Source: Corynebacterium minutissimum (GTDB lineage Bacteria; Actinomycetota; Actinomycetes; Mycobacteriales; Mycobacteriaceae). Taken from it: a stretch of DNA of 64,000 nucleotides. Shown here one piece after another: positions 1 to 8,472 of this stretch. Every line of letters begins with the position of its first letter. Positions within the stretch are counted from its first letter, which is position 1. The DNA is taken from assembly GCF_016889765.1 (NCBI RefSeq), contig NZ_CP069533.1, positions 1,364,001-1,428,000 of the forward strand. The letters run 5' to 3'. The position numbers and the translations under genes were made by a program. A model generated the notes under the pieces. The model did no database searches. It was not told the DNA's origin and saw nothing but the letters and a program-made list of their open reading frames with translations.

Positions 1-671
1 ACGGTGAGCGCCGCGCCCACAGAGTCATCCGCGTAGAGCACCATGACGGGCTTCTCCGCGCCAAGCTCCGTGGACTGAGTCTCCGAGCCGAGGATGGCGG
101 GGATAACGGAGGATACAACAACCGGAACACCGAACTGGTACTGCAGGCGGCTAGCAATATCCATGCGCTCCCAGCCCAGGTTGTGCGCCGTCACGCGGCC
201 GGATTCGTCCACACTGCCGGACGTGGTCACACCCACGGAGACCAAGCGGCGGTCGAGGCCTGTCATGAGACGGTTCATGCCCGCGATGATGTGCTCGATA
301 ACGTCGCCCTCACTCAAACGGAACACGGGCGTTGCCACATCTTCCTCGCAGAGCGTGCGTCCCTTGGTATCGAAGAAAGCGATGCGCGTGAATGCGGTAC
401 CCACCGCGATGCCGGCCAGCATCCAGTCATTATCCGCGACCTCCAACGGAACGGTAGGCCTGCCACGGCCGCGGGACTGGGTCAGGTCGGTGCGCTCGCG
501 AATCAGTCCGGCACTTAGAAGTGCAGCGGTGGCGCGGGTAATGGTGGGCTGGGATAGCCCGGTGGCTTCTACCAGCTCACTGCGGGTAACGACGGGGTTG
601 AGTCGAATGATGTGGAGGCACTTCGCCGCAGGGGTACGAGGGCGGGTGAACACGGGGCCAGACTTGATCAT
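1..671 (-). CDS. ROK-family transcriptional regulator (3' end outside window)
   Basis: Partial gene, open to the window edge. The N-terminus carries a winged helix-turn-helix (around residues 13-60, reading HIIRLNPVVTRSELVEATG then LSQPTITRATAALLSAGLI), followed by the start of a ROK sugar-kinase-like domain. ROK repressors usually bind a sugar or amino-sugar ligand; the ligand here is unknown. I chose the ATG at 671 because a TATACT -10 (684-679) lies exactly 7 nt upstream, with a TAGACA -35 (707-702) at 17-bp spacing, which implies a leaderless mRNA. An in-frame ATG at 701 is the alternative. An AGAC-N6-GTCT inverted repeat covers the -35/spacer, consistent with autoregulation. The gene is divergent from the LOG-family gene. 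Confidence 0.85.
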   Translation of the reverse strand, partial: MIKSGPVFTRPRTPAAKCLHIIRLNPVVTRSELVEATGLSQPTITRATAALLSAGLIRERTDLTQSRGRGRPTVPLEVADNDWMLAGIAVGTAFTRIAFFDTKGRTLCEEDVATPVFRLSEGDVIEHIIAGMNRLMTGLDRRLVSVGVTTSGSVDESGRVTAHNLGWERMDIASRLQYQFGVPVVVSSVIPAILGSETQSTELGAEKPVMVLYADDSVGAALT

Positions 672-678
672 GGCGTCA

Positions 679-762
679 AGTATAAATTCAACAGACCGCA
701 TTGTCTAATAGAAATTAGCTTCCACTAGACATCATGGTCTAGGGGCCGGGCTGCGATAGAGT
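679..762. promoter_or_regulatory. Divergent promoter region with two AGAC-N6-GTCT operators
   Basis: Minus-strand promoter: TAGACA (707-702), 17-bp spacer, TATACT (684-679). Plus-strand -10: TAGAGT (757-762), 7 nt before the ATG at 770. Two inverted repeats share the half-site AGAC-N6-GTCT: 693-706, and 725-742 where it extends to CTAGAC-N6-GTCTAG. Their centres are 34 bp apart. The first overlaps the -35/spacer of the ROK promoter and the second lies at the -35 position of the LOG promoter. Binding by the ROK protein is an inference. Confidence 0.6.
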
Positions 763-769
763 TAAACCC

Positions 770-1339
770 ATGGATTCTGTTGCTGTGTATTGCGGCTCAG
801 CCGCCGGACGTTCTGAGGCTTATGCGCAGGCTGCGCGCCACTTGGGGGAGGAGCTTGCACGTCGCGGACTCACCTTGGTCTACGGCGGCGGTGACGTTGG
901 TCTTATGGGCATCGTCGCGGATGCCTGCCTGGCGGCCGGCGGTCACGTCATTGGGGTCATCCCGCAACAGCTCGTTGATGTCGAGCTCTCTCATCAAAAC
1001 ATCACGCAGCTCGAGGTCGTGGACACTATGGCGCAGCGCAAGTCGCGGATGGAGGAGCTCGCGGATGCCTTCGTGTGCCTGCCGGGTGGGGTGGGCACGC
1101 TCGAGGAGCTCACGGAGGTCCTCACCATGCAGCAGCTCGGCAACATCGAGGGGCCTGTGGGCCTGGTGGATGTGCAGGGCTTTTGGCAGCCTTTCGTGCA
1201 CATGTACTCCGCAATGGTGCAGGAGGGCTTTGTCCAACAGCGTTTCCTTGATGCCCTGGTGGTGGAGTCCACACCGGTCGCTGTATTGGAGGCTTTCGGG
1301 GCCTGGAGCAATCCCGGCAGCAAGTGGGGCAACAATTAG
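770..1339 (+). CDS. LOG-family protein (TIGR00730), probable cytokinin-riboside-monophosphate phosphoribohydrolase
   Basis: 189 aa, the usual length for the family. Proteins of this family hydrolyse N6-modified or plain AMP to the base plus ribose 5-phosphate. The diagnostic nucleotide-binding motif PGGVGTLEEL is at residues 105-114, and the N-terminal Rossmann-type segment YCGSAAG followed by YGGGDVGLMG (38-47) is typical. A TAGAGT -10 lies 7 nt before the ATG, so the mRNA is probably leaderless. It is divergent from the ROK regulator and may share its operator region. Many members are annotated as lysine decarboxylase, which is an old misannotation. Confidence 0.9.
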   Translation: MDSVAVYCGSAAGRSEAYAQAARHLGEELARRGLTLVYGGGDVGLMGIVADACLAAGGHVIGVIPQQLVDVELSHQNITQLEVVDTMAQRKSRMEELADAFVCLPGGVGTLEELTEVLTMQQLGNIEGPVGLVDVQGFWQPFVHMYSAMVQEGFVQQRFLDALVVESTPVAVLEAFGAWSNPGSKWGNN

Positions 1340-1408
1340 CTAACAACCTGGCAAAAAGCCGCCGCTGGGTTGGCCGAACCGGGAGGTTTTTCGTTAGACT
1401 TCGCCCTT

Positions 1409-3076
1409 ATGAGTTTTGACCAGAACGCAGAGCGCCAGCCGTCGTTGCTGGACGCGTCGTGCGATAACTTCGTTCACGACCTCGCGCAGCTCACACCTAC
1501 CGATGCCACCGCGTGGGGCATCCCGGGCTTCGATGGGGAGCTCGAGGATTTCTCGCCCGAGTATTACTCCGCCGTCGCGGACCGTACGCGTGAGATGCTG
1601 GCGGACCTCGATGCACTCGATGACACCACCGACGAGTCTGATGATGACGATGACTTCGACGAGGTGGATTACGTTACTGCTGAGGTCTTGCGCGATCGTC
1701 TCTGCCTGGATCTTGACCTCCACCATGCTGGTGAGGACATCCGCTGCCTCAACAACATTGCCTCCCCAGTGCAGACCATCCGCGACACGCTCATGCTCAT
1801 GCCGCGCGATACCCCTGAGCAGCTGGACATGTTGCGCTCGCGCTTGTCGAAGGTGCCGGCGTCGTTAAGCGGCTACAAGGAGTCCCTCATCGAGGCGGCG
1901 TCGCGTGGCATGGTGGCCCCGCAGCGTCAGATTTCGGAAGTGTTCGTGCAGAGCGAGCGGCTTGCCGACGCCGGCTCCATGCTCGAGGACCTCGGCCTCG
2001 ACGGTGATTCTGCCGAGGTCACGAAAGCCAAGGAAGCTTTCGGTGAGTTCGCTGACTGGCTCTCCAACGAGCTGCAGCCGCAGGCCCCGTCGCGGGATGC
2101 GGTGGGCCGTGAGCGCTACGAGCGCTTCTCCAAGCTCTTCGTCGGCGATGCGGTGGACCTCGATGAGGCCTATGAGTGGGGCCTGGAACAGGTGCGCTCC
2201 ATCAAGGCAGAGCAGGAGAAGATTGCTCACCAGCTGTACGGTTCGGACGTGACGGTCCGCGCGGCGATGCGCAAGCTCAATGAAGAGGAGCGCTATCAGC
2301 TGCACGGTACCGACGCGCTGGTGGAGTGGATGCAGTCCACCGCGGACCGTGTGATTAAGGACCTCAACGGCACCGCGTTCGACATCCCGGAGTCCGTGCG
2401 CGACATCGAGTGTTGCATCGATCCGGCCGGTACCGGCGGCATCTTCTACACCTCGCCTTCCGATGACTTCTCCCGCCCGGGCCGCATGTGGTGGTCCGTG
2501 CCCGCGGGTCAGGAGCTGTTCCACACCTGGCAGGAGCTGACTACTGTCCACCATGAAGGTGCGCCGGGCCACCACTTGCAGATTGGTGCCGCGCTGACCC
2601 AGCCGGACCTGAACCTGTGGCGCCGTGCAGTGACGTGGAACTCCGGCCACGGCGAAGGCTGGGCTCTGTATGCGGAGGCGCTCATGGCGGAGCTGGGCTA
2701 CATGGATGATCCGGGCTTCCGCATGGGGCTTCTCGACGCCCAACGTTTCCGCGCCGCCCGCGTCGTCGTGGACATCGGACTCCACCTGGGCAAGGCGCTG
2801 CCGGATTGCACCGCGTCCGGCGTGTGGGACAAGTCCCATGTCAAGACCTTTATGCGTGAGAACACCGCGATGGATGATGCCAACCTCTCCTTTGAGGTCA
2901 CTCGCTACCTGGGCTGGCCGGGCCAAGCCCCGTCTTACGCGCTGGGTCAGCGCCTGTGGCAGCAGACTCGCGACGCTGCCGTGGAGCAGGGCATGGAGGT
3001 TCGGGACTTCCACTCCCAGGCCCTGGCGCTGGGCTCGGTGCCGATGTCGATCCTGCGCGAGACCATTCTGGATTAA
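1409..3076 (+). CDS. DUF885 family protein, putative zinc metallopeptidase
   Basis: 555 aa. The DUF885 signature HEGAPGHHLQ is near residue 381 (a thermolysin-like H-E-x-x-P-G-H-H arrangement), with a GEGWALYAE motif about 40 residues later that probably supplies the glutamate ligand. No signal peptide is seen, so it is likely cytoplasmic; the substrate is unknown. The N-terminal part contains an acidic DESDDDDDFDE run. The ATG at 1409 is preceded by TAGACT (1394-1399) and a TTGGCC -35-like hexamer at 1370 with 18-bp spacing, so translation is probably leaderless. An upstream in-frame TTG at 1370 is less likely because it overlaps that -35. Confidence 0.85.
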   Translation: MSFDQNAERQPSLLDASCDNFVHDLAQLTPTDATAWGIPGFDGELEDFSPEYYSAVADRTREMLADLDALDDTTDESDDDDDFDEVDYVTAEVLRDRLCLDLDLHHAGEDIRCLNNIASPVQTIRDTLMLMPRDTPEQLDMLRSRLSKVPASLSGYKESLIEAASRGMVAPQRQISEVFVQSERLADAGSMLEDLGLDGDSAEVTKAKEAFGEFADWLSNELQPQAPSRDAVGRERYERFSKLFVGDAVDLDEAYEWGLEQVRSIKAEQEKIAHQLYGSDVTVRAAMRKLNEEERYQLHGTDALVEWMQSTADRVIKDLNGTAFDIPESVRDIECCIDPAGTGGIFYTSPSDDFSRPGRMWWSVPAGQELFHTWQELTTVHHEGAPGHHLQIGAALTQPDLNLWRRAVTWNSGHGEGWALYAEALMAELGYMDDPGFRMGLLDAQRFRAARVVVDIGLHLGKALPDCTASGVWDKSHVKTFMRENTAMDDANLSFEVTRYLGWPGQAPSYALGQRLWQQTRDAAVEQGMEVRDFHSQALALGSVPMSILRETILD

Positions 3077-3095
3077 AACCCCAGGTCGAGCACCA

Positions 3096-3164
3096 GACTC
3101 TTGGATTTATCCACACCTGACTCTTGGATTTATCCACTAGTGACTCTGTGATTTATCCATTCTT
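3096..3164. repeat. Three tandem 23-bp direct repeats containing DnaA-box-like TTATCCACA
   Basis: Repeats at 3096-3118, 3119-3141 and 3142-3164 share the core GACTCTTGGATTTATCCA (the third copy reads GACTCTGTGATTTATCCA). Each holds a nonamer matching or resembling the DnaA box: TTATCCACA at 3107-3115 (exact consensus), TTATCCACT at 3130-3138 and TTATCCATT at 3153-3161. The array ends 18 bp before the ATG of the DUF4143 ATPase, so it is placed as a promoter or operator element. Confidence 0.85.
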
Positions 3165-3182
3165 CGGGCTAAGGTACTTGGT

Positions 3183-4433
3183 ATGTACCTGCCCCGAATC
3201 GTTGATGCAGAAGTCGAACGAGGGCTCCGTGTTTCGGGTGCCCTCTTTCTTAAAGGCCCCCGCGCGAGTGGAAAAACTTCCACGGCACGCCAATTTGCCA
3301 AGTCTGTTATCCAACTTGACCGAGACTCCCCAGAGGCAAACCTTGCGCGCATGCAGCCGGCATTGGGGCTTGAAGGCGCACGGCCGCGGCTCATTGATGA
3401 GTGGCAGGTTGTTCCAGCTATCTGGAATGAGGTGCGCCATGCAGTCGATGACTCGCAGGACAAAGGGCAGTTTCTCCTCACAGGTTCCTCCACGCCAGAT
3501 GATGATGCTACCCGGCATTCTGGTGCGGGCCGGATTCGTTCCATTCAAATGCGAACATTGAGCTTGGCAGAGCGAGGACTTGGTGCCGAGCACGTCTCAC
3601 TGGGCTCAATCATTGCGGGCAATCAAGAACCCACCGCTGGGACAGATGCCACCGTGGCTGATTATTCCCGTTGGATCGTTGCTGGTGGTTTCCCGGAGTT
3701 CTTTGACCTTGATCCGCTCGACGCGCAGGAAGGGATGGAGTCCTATCTGACAGAAATGAGTGAGCACGACTATCCCGAACTCGGCGGACCACGACGCGAT
3801 CCGCGCCGTTTTCAGTCGTTCCTTCATGCTTATGCCGGACTGGTTGCCCAACCGGCTACTGCTGCTGCGATTCGCAAACGCATTGGAGAACTCAGTAGCG
3901 CTACTTCGACGCCAGCCGCAGAAACTGTGAACCTCATTCACGATTTTGCTACGCGCCTCTTCCTCATTGAGGACCAGCTGGCGTGGTCACCACGTACTCG
4001 TTCGAAGACGTCCATGGTTCAAATGCCGAAACGTCACTTAGCCGATCCCGGTTTGGCTGCTGCTTTGTTGGGAACGGGGCCAGACAAACTGCTTGGGGAT
4101 TTAGAGACTCTAGGCATTCTCTTCGAGGCGCAACTTGTCCACGATCTGCGCGTTTATGCGCAGGCGCTGCGTGCGCGCGGAGTATTCCACTTGAGGGATA
4201 TGAAGGGGCGCGAAGAAATTGATGCAGTGGTGGAGCTCCGAGACGGTTCGTGGGTAGGGTTTGAAGCGAAGCTTTCTCACAACGAGGTTGATGCTGCGGC
4301 GGCACATCTAAAGCGCGTAGCCGCTAAACTCTCTTCGCCACCAGCAGCGCTGATAGTTGTGATTCCGAGTGGGCCGGCTTTCCAACGCCCAGATGGGGTG
4401 TGGGTGGTTCCCCTAGCGGCGCTTGCGGAATAG
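3183..4433 (+). CDS. ATP-binding protein with C-terminal DUF4143 (AAA ATPase)
   Basis: 416 aa. The Walker A motif GPRASGKTS is at residues 25-33, followed by a Walker-B-like RLIDEWQVVPAIW segment and a sensor-like LTGSS (AAA_14 type domain). The C-terminal third reads as DUF4143 with a nuclease-like fold: ELRDGSWVGFEAKLS resembles the D/E-x-K element of PD-(D/E)xK enzymes. The family's function is not established. It is a single gene, preceded by three 23-bp repeats with DnaA-box-like cores, and its 3' end overlaps the convergent AbrB-family gene by 21 bp. The sporadic distribution typical of the family suggests horizontal acquisition. Confidence 0.85.
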   Translation: MYLPRIVDAEVERGLRVSGALFLKGPRASGKTSTARQFAKSVIQLDRDSPEANLARMQPALGLEGARPRLIDEWQVVPAIWNEVRHAVDDSQDKGQFLLTGSSTPDDDATRHSGAGRIRSIQMRTLSLAERGLGAEHVSLGSIIAGNQEPTAGTDATVADYSRWIVAGGFPEFFDLDPLDAQEGMESYLTEMSEHDYPELGGPRRDPRRFQSFLHAYAGLVAQPATAAAIRKRIGELSSATSTPAAETVNLIHDFATRLFLIEDQLAWSPRTRSKTSMVQMPKRHLADPGLAAALLGTGPDKLLGDLETLGILFEAQLVHDLRVYAQALRARGVFHLRDMKGREEIDAVVELRDGSWVGFEAKLSHNEVDAAAAHLKRVAAKLSSPPAALIVVIPSGPAFQRPDGVWVVPLAALAE

Positions 4434-5465
4434 CCCCAGGATCTGGGGCAGGTAGCCGGCGATGACGAGCACGATGATGAGCCGGATAATCTGCACGGCC
4501 ACGACCGCGGGGCCGGCGCCGCCTTCCGCGGAGAGCGCGAGGACGGTCTCCAGCGCGCCGGGCGAAGTGGCGAGGTACGCCTCGAAATAGGTGATGTCCA
4601 GCCACGCGGTGAGTGGCAGGGCGGTGAGCGCGCACACGCCGATGACCACGACGATGAAGAGGATCGTGGCGGGAAGCTGCTTGGCAAAGGACGTGAGTGC
4701 TGGCACGGACAGTCCGCCACCGCAGACCCAGCCGATGGACATAAACGCCATGATTTTGAAGACGTAGAGCGGCTCCAAGGTGTGGCCGGCTGGGAGGAAC
4801 TGCGTAACCAGCACAGTCAAGAGGAGCGGGCCCAACACCGCAGCAGCTGGTAAGCGAGCGAGCTTGCCTAGGTGCTCACCCAGAATCGCAATGGCGATGG
4901 TCAACAGCACAATCCACCACGTGGTCTCGCCGTCGATACTCATATCGACGCTCTGGCCCGCGGGGGCGCTCAGAAACGAGACCACCAAGGGGAGGGACAC
5001 CGACACTGCGAGAAGGCGCAGGTATTGGGTCAGCGCCACATAGCGGTAATCCGCGCCGAGCTCGCTGGCCAGTGCCGGCATGAGCGAGGCGCCGCCCGGC
5101 AGCATGGATAAGATACCCGTCTCCCAGGAGATATCTTTCGGCTGCGCGCGGTGCAGAAGCACGCCACCGCTGATGCCGATGAGCACGGTGATCAGTGACA
5201 TCGTCACCGCTGCCGGCACGAAACCGAGGAGCGTGGAGGCTGGCACGAGCGTGAGCGGGATGCCGGCCATCATTCCGATGAAGCCACGGGCCATGGCGTA
5301 GAAGCGGTCATTGACGGCGAGTTCCTTGCCCGTCGTCAAGGCCATGGCTCCCGAGACCACGATGGCACCGAGGATCCAGGCTGCGGGTACGTGAAGGTAG
5401 CTAAACAGCGCCCCGAGAGTTGCAGACCCCGGGGCCACGATGAGCCACCTCGCACGAACTGACAT
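4413..5465 (-). CDS. AbrB-family integral membrane protein (PF05145 type)
   Basis: 350 aa with about ten hydrophobic segments and a visible internal duplication: an AWILGAIVVSGAMAL-type motif near the N-terminus recurs as AAVLGPLLLTVLV in the second half. This matches the duplicated membrane family confusingly called AbrB or ammonia-monooxygenase-like; it is unrelated to the AbrB DNA-binding fold. The substrate is unknown. The ATG at 5465 has TAAACT exactly 7 nt upstream, indicating a leaderless mRNA. It is divergent from the TSUP permease, and the two -10 boxes overlap, so the pair may be co-regulated. Confidence 0.8.
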   Translation of the reverse strand: MSVRARWLIVAPGSATLGALFSYLHVPAAWILGAIVVSGAMALTTGKELAVNDRFYAMARGFIGMMAGIPLTLVPASTLLGFVPAAVTMSLITVLIGISGGVLLHRAQPKDISWETGILSMLPGGASLMPALASELGADYRYVALTQYLRLLAVSVSLPLVVSFLSAPAGQSVDMSIDGETTWWIVLLTIAIAILGEHLGKLARLPAAAVLGPLLLTVLVTQFLPAGHTLEPLYVFKIMAFMSIGWVCGGGLSVPALTSFAKQLPATILFIVVVIGVCALTALPLTAWLDITYFEAYLATSPGALETVLALSAEGGAGPAVVAVQIIRLIIVLVIAGYLPQILGLFRKRR

Positions 5466-5487
5466 GCAATCGAGTTTAATGATGGGC
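5466..5487. promoter_or_regulatory. Overlapping divergent leaderless promoters
   Basis: The 22 bp between the two divergent start codons hold both -10 hexamers: TTTAAT (5475-5480) 7 nt before the plus-strand ATG at 5488, and TAAACT (5478-5473) 7 nt before the minus-strand ATG at 5465. They share 4 bp, so only one polymerase should be able to open this DNA at a time. Confidence 0.55.
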
Positions 5488-6258
5488 ATGGACTTTGGAT
5501 TGAGCGGTTGGGCAATTCTTACCATGGGCGCTGCTGTGGCCGGGTGGGTAGACGCCGTCATTGGCGGCGGCGGGCTCGTGCTCATTCCGCTCATTCTGGC
5601 CGTGGCTCCGCAGCTCGCACCCGCGACGGCGCTGGCAACGAACAAGGTGGCGGCGGTGTCGGGAACGGCGTCGGCGGCCGTTACCTTAGTAAAGAAGGTG
5701 CGCCCACCGAAAGGCGAGCTTATTCGCATGGGACTCATCGCGCTCGTGTGCTCCGGCCTTGGCGCGGTGGCAGCCGCGCTCATGGACAAGGACGTCATGC
5801 GCCCGGTCATCATCGTGCTCATGGTGGCGGTCGGTATCTTCGTGGCCTTTCGCCCGGACTTCGGCAGCGGCGACGGCCAGGGCCTGCGCGGCGGTTGGCG
5901 CACGTGGGCAGCACTGGGCGCTGTGGCGGCCATTGCCTTCTACGACGGCATCTTCGGCCCTGGGACGGGCATGTTCCTCATCATGGCGTTTACCGCCATC
6001 TTCTCCCAGAATTTCCTCACCTCAGCGGCGATGGCGAAGGTGGTCAACACGTGTACCAACGTCGGCGCCCTCGTGGTGTTTATCGCGGGCGGCCACGTGG
6101 TGTGGGCGCTGGCCCTCGTCCTCGCGGTGGCCAATATTATCGGCGCGCAGCTAGGGGCGCGGACAGTGCTTGGCGGCGGCGCGAAGCTCATCCGCTATGC
6201 GCTGCTGGTACTCGTCGTGGTGATGAGCGTGTACCTGTCCTGGCAGCAGTGGGGCTGA
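5488..6258 (+). CDS. TSUP (TauE/SafE) family sulfite/organosulfur exporter-like permease
   Basis: 256 aa from the chosen ATG. The N-terminal GWVDAVIGGGGLVLIPLIL and the later FYDGIFGPGTGMFL are the paired half-signatures of the TauE/SafE family, which has eight membrane helices and transports sulfite, sulfoacetate or related anions. The substrate here is unknown. Several in-frame ATGs exist (5440, 5464, 5479, 5482, 5488); 5488 is preferred because TTTAAT lies 7 nt upstream. It is divergent from the AbrB-family gene. Confidence 0.85.
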   Translation: MDFGLSGWAILTMGAAVAGWVDAVIGGGGLVLIPLILAVAPQLAPATALATNKVAAVSGTASAAVTLVKKVRPPKGELIRMGLIALVCSGLGAVAAALMDKDVMRPVIIVLMVAVGIFVAFRPDFGSGDGQGLRGGWRTWAALGAVAAIAFYDGIFGPGTGMFLIMAFTAIFSQNFLTSAAMAKVVNTCTNVGALVVFIAGGHVVWALALVLAVANIIGAQLGARTVLGGGAKLIRYALLVLVVVMSVYLSWQQWG

Positions 6259-6261
6259 TTT

Positions 6262-8472
6262 CTACATTCGGTTCTTCGTCTTCGCCGTAGCCACAGCGTT
6301 CCACGGATCTTCTGGCCACGGGTGTTTGGGATAGCGCCCGCGCATGTCGGCACGCACGCCGGCATAAGGCCCAGCCCAGAAGCTCGCTAGGTCATCGGTG
6401 ACGGCGAGCGGGCGGCCGGCGGGGGAGAGCAGGTGAAACTGTACGCGGTGGCCGCAGTATTCGGGGGATTCGGCCAGGCCGAAGCATTCTTGCAACTTGA
6501 TGGAGACCACGGGGCGCTCGCCGGACCAGTCGATGCGCGCGTCGCGTCCGGAAGGCACCGGCAAGCGTTCTGGTGCCAGCTCATCGAGGCGGCTAGCCTC
6601 GGGCCAGGGCAGGAGGCGTTGCAGTGCTGGGTACATGTCCGGCTTGTGGCCTTCTGCTAGCTCACGTAGTTCTGGCTCGAGCCACTCCAGGCTGGCGCTG
6701 GCACTTTCGACGTCCGGCCACGGATCGCCGTAGGCTGCCCGCAGGTGGCGCATACGTTCCCGCAGGTTCTGAGCCTTCTCACTGAACTTAAACAGTTCGA
6801 GGCCGTGGCCCGAGTTGCGCAGGGCCGCAACGGCTTCATCTCCGGAGACCTTCACCGGGGTTTCAGAAAGCACAATGGCGCCGGCCGCGCGTACGCGCAC
6901 GCCGCGGACCTTGGAACCCTCGAGGAAGGCGCGGGTCTCCTCGGTAACGCCGATGATGTCGAGGGCATCCTCTTCCGTAATGGGCTCGGCCGCGCGGATG
7001 ATGGCGTTGCCGGCATTCGACAGGGAGACCTCGGCGACGGCGAGCCACGGTGAGCCCGCTAGACCGGAATTCAGGAGCCGGGCACGGGTACCACTCGCCA
7101 GCAGGTACTCTTTCTCGCCCACGCGTTTGGCCACGAACTCGGGGAAGGCGGTGGCCACGACCACGCCCGGGTCCACCGCGCCCTTGTCGGGCACGAGGCG
7201 GGCCAGTCGCTTGGGATCAGAATCATCGAGGCGCGCGATCGTCTTTGCTGCCCCCGCACCATATTTCAGTAGCGCGGCACCCCACCGCGGATGCGTCGGC
7301 AACAGCGCGAGCTCCTCGGTGGCGTTGAGGGCACGGAGGGTGCAGTGGGCGTCGGCAAGCGCGGCGTGGGGCGGCTGATCGAGGAGCGGGAAGTCCGGGC
7401 CCGCGCCCCAGCAGTCCAGGAAGAGCGCGGCCTGGGTGAGGTCCGCGGAGAGGATCTCCGGGGTGACGTGCGGGGAAAAGTGCTGGTAGTCATCCTGTGA
7501 ATAACAGCGGATGACGGCGCCCGGCGCCTCACGGCCGGCGCGGCCGGCGCGTTGATCGGCGCTGCTTTTCGACGTCGACACCGTCACCAACCCACTCATC
7601 CCGCGCTGCGCATCGCGCTTGGGAACGCGCGCAAGACCCGCGTCGATGACGGTGCGCACGCCCGGCACGGTCAGCGAGGACTCCGCGATGGACGTCGCCA
7701 CGACGATGCGCTGCTCGGCGGTGTAGAGCGCGGCGTCCTGCTCGTGGGTGGTCTGGCGGCCGTGGAGGGGGAAAACGTTGTGGCCGGCCAGTGCCTCACA
7801 GACGAGGTTGACCTCGCGCACGCCGGGCACGAAGACCAGGGTGGACTCGTGCTGTTGGGCCGCGATGTTCGCCACGGCTCGATAGAATTCTCTGTCTCCT
7901 GCCGCGCGGCCCGGCAGGGGTTCATAGGAAATATCGAGCGGGTAGGTCACCGCCTCGGTGGAATGAATCGGCGCGCCTCCCATGAGCTGGGAGAAGCGTT
8001 GGGCGTCGACAGTCGCGGACATGGCGATGACGCGGAAATCCTCACGGAGCTGGGCCAATTCGAGGCACATGCCGAGGACCAAGTCCGTGTCGAGCTGGCG
8101 CTCGTGGACCTCATCAATGGCAACGGCAGCCACTCCTTTGAGCTCCGGATCGCGCAGCAGGCGGCGCAGCAGTACGCCGGGCGTGACGAACTCGACGTCG
8201 TGGCCCTTGCGGGAATCACCGCGTACCGCATAACCGATGCGCTGGCCAGACAGCTCCTGCAGGCGGTTGGCCGCCGCGCGTACCGCCACGCGACGCGGCG
8301 CGGTGACGAGAACCTTGCCGCAGCCCGCCGCCTGGTTGGCCAGGGCCGGCGGAACGAGCGTGGTCTTACCCGTGCCCGGCGGGGCCTGGACCACAACGTG
8401 GCCCTCAGCAGGAAGGGAATCGATGGTCTCCAGGACGGGCAGGCCGCGGCCGACGGTGGCGAGATCAAACAT
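6262..8472 (-). CDS. hrpB: ATP-dependent RNA helicase HrpB (DEAH box)
   Basis: 736 aa; members are commonly about 800 aa. Motif I is APPGTGKTTLVPP near residues 30-42, the DEAH-type box reads DEVHERQ near residue 118, motif III SATVD and motif VI DQRAGRAGRE are present, and the C-terminus has the HrpB-specific domain rich in E-R/W positions. The exact role is unknown; HrpB is non-essential in Escherichia coli. Its start overlaps the end of the upstream acetyltransferase by 8 bp, which suggests translational coupling in a two-gene operon. Confidence 0.9.
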   Translation of the reverse strand: MFDLATVGRGLPVLETIDSLPAEGHVVVQAPPGTGKTTLVPPALANQAAGCGKVLVTAPRRVAVRAAANRLQELSGQRIGYAVRGDSRKGHDVEFVTPGVLLRRLLRDPELKGVAAVAIDEVHERQLDTDLVLGMCLELAQLREDFRVIAMSATVDAQRFSQLMGGAPIHSTEAVTYPLDISYEPLPGRAAGDREFYRAVANIAAQQHESTLVFVPGVREVNLVCEALAGHNVFPLHGRQTTHEQDAALYTAEQRIVVATSIAESSLTVPGVRTVIDAGLARVPKRDAQRGMSGLVTVSTSKSSADQRAGRAGREAPGAVIRCYSQDDYQHFSPHVTPEILSADLTQAALFLDCWGAGPDFPLLDQPPHAALADAHCTLRALNATEELALLPTHPRWGAALLKYGAGAAKTIARLDDSDPKRLARLVPDKGAVDPGVVVATAFPEFVAKRVGEKEYLLASGTRARLLNSGLAGSPWLAVAEVSLSNAGNAIIRAAEPITEEDALDIIGVTEETRAFLEGSKVRGVRVRAAGAIVLSETPVKVSGDEAVAALRNSGHGLELFKFSEKAQNLRERMRHLRAAYGDPWPDVESASASLEWLEPELRELAEGHKPDMYPALQRLLPWPEASRLDELAPERLPVPSGRDARIDWSGERPVVSIKLQECFGLAESPEYCGHRVQFHLLSPAGRPLAVTDDLASFWAGPYAGVRADMRGRYPKHPWPEDPWNAVATAKTKNRM

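Noticed and set aside
3096..3164. Chromosomal replication origin
   Set aside because: Three DnaA-like boxes occur, but dnaA, dnaN, gyrB, an AT-rich unwinding region or a clear strand switch of genes are missing. The regular 23-bp period fits a promoter element better.
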